From Gammaproteobacteria bacterium (GTDB taxonomy: Bacteria > Pseudomonadota > Gammaproteobacteria > SZUA-229): a stretch of 5,824 nucleotides of DNA. Shown piece after piece: positions 1-5,824 of this stretch. The stretch lies in the NCBI GenBank assembly GCA_029879605.1, contig JAOUQA010000144.1, positions 1 through 5,824 of the forward strand, written 5' to 3'. The position numbers were made by a program, and so were the translations under genes. Each line of letters begins with the position of its first letter. Positions within the stretch are counted from its first letter, which is position 1. The notes under the pieces are model-generated. The model saw only the letters and a list, made by a program, of their open reading frames with translations, made no database searches and had not been told where the DNA came from.

Positions 1-305
1 TCATTTTCATTACGCTTGAATTTATAAATTGACAGTATTCTTAACAATGGATGACGCACAAAAACCACGGGCAACACATAAAAATCAATGGACGCTGGTG
101 GAGGCAACTGGATTTGATGGGATGAGAATGCAATAACATTACCTTTACGCTCAATTATGCGAGCCAGCTGTTCCTGATCAATAACAAAAAAAGGAAACGG
201 CCCATCAAAACAAATATGACGATCCCCATAATTTTCTGTTAGCAATGCATCAAAACTACTTCCTGAGTTTTTATAAATATGGTAATGACAAATAACTGTT
301 CGCAT
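1..305 (-). CDS. Sulfotransferase family protein, N-terminal part (gene continues past the left edge)
   Basis: The first 101 codons of a gene that runs out of the window. The family transfers sulfate from the cytoplasmic donor PAPS to a hydroxyl or amino group, often on a sugar. Two PAPS-binding motifs are visible. The 5'-phosphosulfate loop is HYHIYKNSGSS (residues 7-17, with K12 and S16/S17). The 3'-phosphate motif is VVFVRHPLLRILSIYKF (residues 80-96, with R84 and S92). Their order and spacing match the Sulfotransfer_2 type (heparan sulfate 2-O-sulfotransferase-like). The start is well fixed: an in-frame TAG lies three codons upstream of the ATG, and the protein begins directly with the beta-strand leading into the PAPS loop, as in relatives. 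No strong ribosome binding site is seen. Family members usually have over 200 residues, so more than half is probably missing. The neighbouring glycan genes suggest a polysaccharide or its precursor as acceptor; this is inference. Sampled G+C is about 42%, like the glycosyltransferase gene and above the gene between them. Confidence 0.87.
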   Translation of the reverse strand, partial: MRTVICHYHIYKNSGSSFDALLTENYGDRHICFDGPFPFFVIDQEQLARIIERKGNVIAFSSHQIQLPPPASIDFYVLPVVFVRHPLLRILSIYKFKRNEN

Positions 306-598
306 AATTAACTACTATTGTTTGTTAGTGACACCGATTTTATTAATATAATATTTCATTTTTACAGATAATATAAATATAACAGCAAACTCTTCTCCCT
401 TTATATTTCATCAGAATTCGAATCCTAAAAAGCTTAAATTCACTACATTAATCTTAGAATCTTACTTTACACCCACCAAACACAGGCATTAGTTTTATCT
501 TCTGAGTAAAAGATAGATAAGTTACAGTCAATTAGCATATTTAAAATCACAGATTTATACCTGAACTTCACGATAAAATAATTGAATAACTAAAGAAA
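306..598. other. AT-rich intergenic region without a gene
   Basis: This gap separates the stop of the large membrane protein from the ATG of the sulfotransferase. I see no coding frame, tRNA or convincing terminator. The best inverted repeat is TATCTT/AAGATA around positions 497-517 with an eight-base loop, which is too weak to call. A TATAAA hexamer on the minus strand at 554-559 could be a -10 box for the sulfotransferase, but it has no good -35 partner and would leave a leader of about 250 bases. A TTGACT hexamer near 527-532 has no matching -10 box. The length and low G+C suggest that the sulfotransferase may have its own promoter rather than being tightly coupled to the upstream gene, but no promoter can be named. 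Confidence 0.6.
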
Positions 599-3500
599 TT
601 ATCTTTCACAACTCAAATCATCATTAAAGTTCCAGTTATCTGCATACATTCCATAAAAGTAATCTGATTCGTTGCATGCAACATATAATTCATCCTTATC
701 ATTTTTTATTTCGAATGCATAAATCTTTACTCCGGAATCTACGATTTTTTCTAGCAATTCTTTATTTGAATGTATAATTTGACGGCTAGAAGCGATTTCA
801 GTTACCCCCAATTCTTTTAGATAATCGACTTTATTACCATTTATCATATTTACAATAGACCAAGTAGGCATTGCTGATCTGATTCCAGAATTGATAGCAT
901 TCTTCACCGCATCCCAAGTGAACAACTCCATCATAAGCCTTTTTTTATCGATAAATTTATTAGAAAAATCAACTGGATCATTTATCTTATCAGTTACCAA
1001 TATCGCATCAGGGTGCTCACCAAACCATTTATTTATAGTATTCATATCCAAAGGTGAGAATTTTTTATATATTTTCTCACTCATAAAAGTTTTATGGTCA
1101 GGAGGCAAATCTCCTTTATATCCAGTTATCTTTGCCCAATGCCCCCAGTCGTGTGCCGCTACATATACATCATCAGAAGTTTTAATAATATCCAATTCAA
1201 ACAATCGAAAACCTTTTTTATAATTAAAATTTAATGCATCTAGCGAATCAGTATATTTACGCCCATCTATCTCCCCTCCGGCATGAGCAATAAACCTATT
1301 AACATCTTTTCCATAATTATTTATAACAGCATTATTTTTACTCTCAGACAAACGGATTGACTCAATCATCTTGTCTGAAAGAGGCTCTCTAAAACTAGAA
1401 ACAAGATAACTTATAGAGGTCTTAGATGAGTATTCATGTATTCTATTTGCACTATCCGAATACGCAATATATGCTACTGCTCCATTTAGCTTTTGAAGAA
1501 GTTTGAAATTCAATTCTTCTAACCTCTCTCGGTAACCAGGGTATGTGTTTTTGATAGCATCATTAGAAGCAACAGCCCAGAATTTTCTATCCTTGATTAA
1601 ACTATCAATTCGAATTAAAAATTTATCTGCATCTTCTTTGCTACGCCAAGTATCAAAATACTCTACTTGATATTTATCATCAGAACCAATTGATAACAAA
1701 TTCAGCCCACGTGACAATCTATATTCATTGTCATTTGTTTTTATTACACTTCGAATTGATGATCTTGACGTTTTGTATTCAGAGCTTGTTATTGAGACAA
1801 CAGATTCGTCATTATGAAACACCTGTTTGACAATCTCTTCCTTTTTCACAGGTCCAAAGCTCGCATTACTTGATCCCGTAACTAAATGAATATCATTTTT
1901 GGTATATTCAACAACACCGCCTTTTTTGTATACACCTATCTTCTGCTTATTTCCTAGATACGTACTATCAATTTCCCCATTTTTAACATAAATAATTAAG
2001 TGCATACGCTTGAATTTTTCATCATGAGCATGAGGAGAAAAGACATCATTTAGACTATTTTTGACGAAGCCTATCATTACCATTTCTTCATTAAATACAA
2101 TATCAAATATTTCTGCATCCTCCTTTTTATTTAATATAAACGCCCTACTTTCCGAATCCGAATTAACCATTAGTTCATTGCCAGAGATTTTAACATCTAT
2201 ACCATTTTTATAATTAGCTCTAGTTACCGATGCTTTATTAAGCGCGGAAAGTTTTGTCTTATTCTTTTTTATATAGTCCGCCTTATTTTCTTGGTTTACA
2301 TAGTCGCTCAAAAAAGTAGCGTTTGTGGTTATGCCAGACCCACTAACAATCATTCTCGGTAAGTCTATCTGATAAAGCTTGTCAGTCGTTTTTTTAGGAA
2401 GATATCCTTCATCAATATTCGTCAATAAATAAAGCATCCTATCTGATTTTTTTAGTTTTTCGTGAACAGAGCTGCCAGACCCCATTAAAAGATGATCAGG
2501 AAAAATGTAGATAGCCGTATTGCCATATAAATTTTGATCTTTAAGAAAATTAATAAAATCATTTAACAAATAATCAACCGCTCCAACAGCAAACTCAATT
2601 CCATCTTTTCTTTTTGGTACGAATTTTTCCATTCGCTTATCATAAATCCCGCCAGGGAAGTGAGAGTTTATCGTTGATATAAATATTGCAAATGGCTTAC
2701 CATTGTTATTATTGTATTTTTTAACTTGTAACTTGGCTTCCTGAAACAGATCGTAATCATTGAACCCCCAATGTGATATAGGATAATCGCCTATAGTGTT
2801 ATCATCAGAGACCACAGGTATCTTATACGCTGATAAAATATCTGCCATGCCTGCAAATTCAGCATTACCAACAATATACGCGCTGTTATATCCAGCTTCG
2901 TTCAAAATATGACCAAGACCTGTCAACTTTACATCAGACACACCTTGAAAATAGTCATTACCCTGCCCCGAAAAAAATGCTGGGACACCCACCTGGTGGT
3001 TATATAAAGACGCAGCAGTCCACCCTCCCCCAGGAGCTGAAAACATCTGATCATAATACGTCCAGTTTTTTGATAACTCACTCAGATTTGGGGCAACATT
3101 ATCGAATTCTGACTCTAAGAACCCCCGTTCTAGTGACTCAATCGATATCACTATTATGTTTTTACCTTTTTTAGCAGTCACCTCATTTGGCGTCACATAT
3201 TTTTCCGGCATAATACCAAGATCAGTTAACGCCTGACTAAAGTTCTTATCCTCCACGTTCGTTATCTCATACAAACCATACAATTCATTAAGCAAACCAC
3301 CCGGTGTATTTAGCAAAACAGAGAACACTAAAACTATCGTAACAAATAATTTATTTTTTATAATGTTCGAATATCTAAATATTTTTGATACTCTATAGAC
3401 CACAGCACTCAGCACTATATATAGTAACGAAAACACAATAAACTCAGTAACAAATTGAAACCCATGGCCTTCTATCGCGTTTATATTCATGTGACTATAA

Positions 3501-3667
3501 AACTGATAATCAATAAATTTACCAACCAAGTAAACTGCGGCCAACTCTAATATCAGAAACAAATTAGCCGCTAATAAAAAAGCTACTTTCCATGCTTCAT
3601 ACTTTATTTTTGAAGTTACTAATATAATTAATATTATCAACAATAAAATTTGGTACGCATAAAACAT
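599..3667 (-). CDS. Membrane LtaS/OpgB-like phosphoglycerol transferase fused to a FAM3/ILEI-like domain and a glycerophosphodiesterase-like domain
   Basis: A 1022-residue inner-membrane protein. Hydrophobic helices lie near residues 4-18, 27-48, 72-92 and 106-121. The basic loops 19-28 and 91-107 put those loops in the cytoplasm, so the N-terminus and everything after residue 122 should be periplasmic. Residues about 168-455 form a sulfatase/alkaline-phosphatase-fold domain. Likely metal and catalytic residues are E177 (in ISIESLE), nucleophile T217 (in GGGWTAAS), H336 (in NSHFPGG) and D391-H392 (in FPDH), matching the E/T/H/DH set of LtaS and OpgB. By family, it would move phosphoglycerol from phosphatidylglycerol to a glycan; phosphoethanolamine is an alternative. 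Residues 484-615 look beta-rich and are unassigned. Residues about 620-745 resemble the FAM3/ILEI fold (RGLN 653-656, FDTW 671-674, AVASNDA 698-704). Residues about 790-1020 resemble a glycerophosphodiesterase (HAGG 795-798, ELD 824-826, HD 839-840, TDK 892-894). The ATG follows a clear AAGGA-type site, with an in-frame TGA eight codons upstream. Sampled G+C is about 30-40%, lower than in both neighbours. The fold calls are firm for the sulfatase domain and good for the other two; the substrate is inferred. Confidence 0.93.
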   Translation of the reverse strand: MFYAYQILLLIILIILVTSKIKYEAWKVAFLLAANLFLILELAAVYLVGKFIDYQFYSHMNINAIEGHGFQFVTEFIVFSLLYIVLSAVVYRVSKIFRYSNIIKNKLFVTIVLVFSVLLNTPGGLLNELYGLYEITNVEDKNFSQALTDLGIMPEKYVTPNEVTAKKGKNIIVISIESLERGFLESEFDNVAPNLSELSKNWTYYDQMFSAPGGGWTAASLYNHQVGVPAFFSGQGNDYFQGVSDVKLTGLGHILNEAGYNSAYIVGNAEFAGMADILSAYKIPVVSDDNTIGDYPISHWGFNDYDLFQEAKLQVKKYNNNNGKPFAIFISTINSHFPGGIYDKRMEKFVPKRKDGIEFAVGAVDYLLNDFINFLKDQNLYGNTAIYIFPDHLLMGSGSSVHEKLKKSDRMLYLLTNIDEGYLPKKTTDKLYQIDLPRMIVSGSGITTNATFLSDYVNQENKADYIKKNKTKLSALNKASVTRANYKNGIDVKISGNELMVNSDSESRAFILNKKEDAEIFDIVFNEEMVMIGFVKNSLNDVFSPHAHDEKFKRMHLIIYVKNGEIDSTYLGNKQKIGVYKKGGVVEYTKNDIHLVTGSSNASFGPVKKEEIVKQVFHNDESVVSITSSEYKTSRSSIRSVIKTNDNEYRLSRGLNLLSIGSDDKYQVEYFDTWRSKEDADKFLIRIDSLIKDRKFWAVASNDAIKNTYPGYRERLEELNFKLLQKLNGAVAYIAYSDSANRIHEYSSKTSISYLVSSFREPLSDKMIESIRLSESKNNAVINNYGKDVNRFIAHAGGEIDGRKYTDSLDALNFNYKKGFRLFELDIIKTSDDVYVAAHDWGHWAKITGYKGDLPPDHKTFMSEKIYKKFSPLDMNTINKWFGEHPDAILVTDKINDPVDFSNKFIDKKRLMMELFTWDAVKNAINSGIRSAMPTWSIVNMINGNKVDYLKELGVTEIASSRQIIHSNKELLEKIVDSGVKIYAFEIKNDKDELYVACNESDYFYGMYADNWNFNDDLSCER

Positions 3668-3670
3668 TAT

Positions 3671-3679
3671 CTTTCCTTT
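3671..3679 (-). promoter_or_regulatory. Ribosome binding site of the large membrane protein
   Basis: On the minus strand the sequence AAAGGAAAG ends three bases before the ATG at 3667, placing the AGGA core at normal Shine-Dalgarno spacing. Together with the in-frame TGA a few codons further upstream, it fixes this ATG as the start; the next in-frame ATG is at residue 60, inside the second periplasmic stretch, and would remove two membrane helices. Confidence 0.7.
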
Positions 3680-3804
3680 ATAGCCTAATCATGTATTGCT
3701 TTTAATATCGTAATCGTTTTCTTTTTATCCAATTTAACAACGAGATTTTTATTAAACATCAGTGGTTTTTATCTTAGACATCTATAGAAACTCGCTTATT
3801 TATC

Positions 3805-3818
3805 TGTTTGTTCAAACA
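3805..3818. repeat. Short palindrome TGTTTG-TT-CAAACA
   Basis: A perfect 6-base inverted repeat with a 2-base centre, about 140 bases upstream of the membrane-protein start. The symmetry is the kind bound by dimeric helix-turn-helix regulators, but 6-base arms in AT-rich DNA can arise by chance and the flanking bases do not extend the symmetry. It is too short and G+C-poor for a terminator. A regulatory role is only a guess. Confidence 0.3.
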
Positions 3819-3936
3819 TAATCACAGCCAACTATTACTCATATACAAGAATATACATTCTTTCTATTCCACTTAATCTAATATAAACTTATTTAAAATA
3901 GGCAGAGAAAATTATTACCTCATAACTATATATGAA

Positions 3937-5824
3937 CTACTTTTGTCTATATCTGTGCGGCTCCCAAATTCCCCACTTGGCTTCATATATCGCCTTATTC
4001 TTTTCAAACAGGATCTGCTTTTCATTGTCTTTTAATTTATTAAAAGAGGCCGAGAGATGATGATGTACGAAAACATCATCTGCGACCGCAACTTTGTAGC
4101 CCGCCTTTCTGACACGCATGCAATAATCATCATCTTCAAAAAATCCTCGCCCAAAGTCTTCATCAAGCAGACCTACTTCATCAATAACATCCTTTCTAAT
4201 AGCTACACAGAAGAACGCCGCTGTGTTTATATACAGGAGCTCCCTACTTCGATCCTGGATGTATTTCCTGGAAGCATCAAGCATTTCTTCCATATTACTG
4301 TATTGAATATCTATTTTCGCTTCATTGCCAATGTTATTGGTAACTGGCCCAACAAGACCCAATAGGTTGTCTTTCCTGAAATAACGAATCAACCCCCATA
4401 GCCAGCCACTTGTTACATAGGTATCGTTATTAAGAACAACGACATACTTGCCTGTCGCCTCTTTGATACCGACATTGTTGCCAGCAGAAAAGCCAAGGTT
4501 ATCCTCATTGAGGATCACCTTGGTGTTTTCATGATGTTTTGCGTAGTCTGCGAGATATTCCCTGGAACCGTCAGACGATGCGTTGTCAACAATAATCAAT
4601 TCCAAATTTGGGTAATGCGTATACTGCTCAAGACTATGCAGGCAGGCACGTGTATATTCAAGATTGTTGTACGTTAGAACAACTACACTAACAACAGGCC
4701 AGTGATCTGAGATAGCCTCTTCCAGTTTATCGACTCTATTTAGCCACTGGTTCTCTAATGCGAAGGCCTTCCTGGATTCGATACCAGCTGGCTCATCTTT
4801 TGCAGTCATCGCAACTTGTATGTTTTCAATAAAGGACTCTGCATCCTTCGATACATAGGCATGCTCTTTTACCAGGCGTAGCTCTGGCATATCTGTGGCC
4901 ACGACTGGTTTGCCTGACGCCAGGTATTCATAGAGCTTTACTGGATTAGTACACTGGATAAGTTCAATAAGCAGGAATGGGATTAAACATACGTCAAAAG
5001 CATATAAATAGCTTTTAATATCTGCATAAGGCACTTCACCAATAAAATGTATATTCTTTATTTTTTCTGCCTTCCTCGTGTCACACATAAATGTGCTACC
5101 CACAAGAACAAAATCATAATCGGGATATGTCTGCGCCGCCTTGATGACCAGATCCATATCAAACCACTCTGATATTGCGCCAAAATAGCCCACTACTGGC
5201 CTACCTGAGCTATACGCGAGCACCTCGGGCGGATGAGAAAACCACTCTGAATCAGCTGCATTACGGATCAGAATATTCTCTCTTTTCCTGTTTATTTTTT
5301 CTGAAAGTGGCGCTGATGTTGTCACCACCAGGTCTGCCTGCCACAACAACTGTTCTTCAGACTGAAGAATCTCATCTGCATTGTTTGAGAAACCACCATG
5401 GTCATCCATGCAGTCGTAAACCACCATTGCCCCCGGAATAGCCAGGGCAGCTGGCCGCCAGAAGGGATGATCAACAATCGTCACAATCTGCTGTGCTGCG
5501 ACACTTTTCAAGAAAATACTCAGCGCTTCGTTGATCCATTTTTCCTGCTGCTGACTCGGCATCCTCTCATAAATAACGGGATGTGGTGCTGGAATATTCA
5601 ACTGGCAGATAAATACCCTGGATTCGATTTGCTCAAGAATAGTTCCACCAGGCTCACCACTAGCAAAGGTCGTACTAAAATAAAACACCCTGTGTCCATT
5701 ATCAGCCAGACCCTTGGCAATATGTTGCGGCCTTTGAACCCTGAAATGCCAGTCGATAACTGGAAAAACAATAACATCGTATCCACTGCTTTCACAATCT
5801 AAAACTGGGTGGCCTTCTATCGCT
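3937..5824 (-). CDS. Two-domain glycosyltransferase (GT4-like plus GT2-like), 5' end outside the window
   Basis: 628 codons are visible before the TAG stop, and the frame stays open to the right edge, so the true start is missing. A GTG at 5688 is internal: the codons before it encode conserved glycosyltransferase sequence (GYDVIVFPVIDWHFRVQRPQ, visible residues 14-33). Residues about 14-370 form a GT-B fold of the GT4 type, with GYFG (212-215) opening the second Rossmann half and KLYEYLASGKPVV (296-308), the nucleotide-sugar motif with E299. Residues about 375-605 form a GT-A fold of the GT2 rhamnosyltransferase-like type: VSVVVLTYNN (378-387), DNASSDGS (413-420), LNNDT with metal-site D467, and the acidic EDDDY (563-567), where the catalytic base should lie, followed by HHH (587-589). 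No membrane segment or signal peptide is seen, so it should act in the cytoplasm or at the inner face of the membrane. Two catalytic domains suggest that one protein adds two successive sugars to a growing glycan; the sugars cannot be told from sequence. More domains may lie upstream. Sampled G+C is about 42-48%. Confidence 0.93.
   Translation of the reverse strand, partial: AIEGHPVLDCESSGYDVIVFPVIDWHFRVQRPQHIAKGLADNGHRVFYFSTTFASGEPGGTILEQIESRVFICQLNIPAPHPVIYERMPSQQQEKWINEALSIFLKSVAAQQIVTIVDHPFWRPAALAIPGAMVVYDCMDDHGGFSNNADEILQSEEQLLWQADLVVTTSAPLSEKINRKRENILIRNAADSEWFSHPPEVLAYSSGRPVVGYFGAISEWFDMDLVIKAAQTYPDYDFVLVGSTFMCDTRKAEKIKNIHFIGEVPYADIKSYLYAFDVCLIPFLLIELIQCTNPVKLYEYLASGKPVVATDMPELRLVKEHAYVSKDAESFIENIQVAMTAKDEPAGIESRKAFALENQWLNRVDKLEEAISDHWPVVSVVVLTYNNLEYTRACLHSLEQYTHYPNLELIIVDNASSDGSREYLADYAKHHENTKVILNEDNLGFSAGNNVGIKEATGKYVVVLNNDTYVTSGWLWGLIRYFRKDNLLGLVGPVTNNIGNEAKIDIQYSNMEEMLDASRKYIQDRSRELLYINTAAFFCVAIRKDVIDEVGLLDEDFGRGFFEDDDYCMRVRKAGYKVAVADDVFVHHHLSASFNKLKDNEKQILFEKNKAIYEAKWGIWEPHRYRQK

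Larger units (their letters stand above)
3668..3936. other. AT-rich intergenic region between the glycosyltransferase and the membrane protein
   Basis: A 269-base gap with no coding frame on either strand that I can support. It holds the short palindrome listed separately, and a small inverted repeat at 3847-3862 (AAGAAT, loop ATAC, ATTCTT) that lacks the G+C-rich stem and U-run of an intrinsic terminator. On the minus strand, TTGGAT and GATATT, separated by 17 bases and lying about 40 to 65 bases before the ATG, match the sigma-70 boxes at only 3 of 6 and 4 of 6 positions, so this is at best a candidate promoter for the membrane protein. The gap is long for a tight operon and suggests an independent transcription start, perhaps brought in with the AT-rich gene. 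Confidence 0.55.

Noticed and set aside
497..517. Inverted repeat TATCTT/AAGATA considered as a terminator after the membrane-protein gene
   Set aside because: The stem is short and A/T-rich, the loop is large, and no T-run follows on the minus strand.
891..1223. Plus-strand open frame of 110 codons
   Set aside because: It lies opposite the glycerophosphodiesterase-like domain, whose motifs are clear on the minus strand; no ribosome site or recognisable protein.
2977..3174. Plus-strand open frame of 65 codons
   Set aside because: It is antisense to the catalytic T217 region of the sulfatase-fold domain, with no supporting features.
3847..3862. Inverted repeat AAGAAT-ATAC-ATTCTT considered as a terminator
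   Set aside because: The stem is six base pairs and almost all A/T, with no U-run on either strand; it would not form a stable terminator hairpin.
4057..4365. Plus-strand open frame of 102 codons
   Set aside because: It is antisense to the GT2 domain with its conserved EDDD motif; no independent evidence of coding.
5598..5795. Minus-strand ATG frame of 65 codons at the right end
   Set aside because: It is in a different frame from the glycosyltransferase, which is open and conserved through the same bases.
5175..5802. Two overlapping plus-strand frames (5175-5441, 5398-5802)
   Set aside because: Both are antisense to the GT4 domain; their translations are low-complexity and unlike any known protein.
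1..5824. CRISPR array, tRNA/rRNA, insertion sequence, JUMPstart/ops element
   Set aside because: I found no regularly spaced repeats, no tRNA-like cloverleaf, no transposase or terminal inverted repeats, and no ops-type GGCGGTAGC motif on either strand.

Overview
The window is a piece of a Gram-negative surface-glycan (capsule or O-polysaccharide type) biosynthesis locus. All supported genes lie on the minus strand, so they read from high to low coordinates. A gammaproteobacterium-like host fits the AT-leaning composition and the presence of a periplasmic OpgB/LtaS-type transferase, but nothing here fixes the genus.

Layout in reading order: (1) 3937-5824, the 3' part of a large glycosyltransferase with a GT-B domain (GT4-like) followed by a GT-A domain (GT2-like). 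The frame is open to the window edge, so the real start lies outside. (2) 3668-3936, an AT-rich gap with one short palindrome. (3) 599-3667, a 1022-residue membrane protein. It has four membrane helices, a sulfatase/alkaline-phosphatase-fold catalytic domain like LtaS and OpgB phosphoglycerol transferases, an unassigned beta-rich stretch, a domain that closely resembles the animal FAM3/ILEI (PANDER) fold, and a C-terminal glycerophosphodiesterase-like domain. (4) 306-598, an AT-rich gap with no gene. (5) 1-305, the first 101 codons of a PAPS-dependent sulfotransferase that runs off the left edge.

Taken together, the neighbourhood suggests a polysaccharide built by cytoplasmic glycosyltransferases and modified with charged groups: sulfate from the sulfotransferase, and phosphoglycerol (or a related phospho-alcohol) added in the periplasm by the large membrane protein. 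The most unusual object is that membrane protein, which joins a likely phosphoglycerol transferase, a FAM3/ILEI-like domain and a glycerophosphodiesterase-like domain, two of which have potentially opposing chemistries. It is also visibly more AT-rich than the genes on both sides. Substrates and biological roles are inference; domain assignments come from reading motifs by eye.
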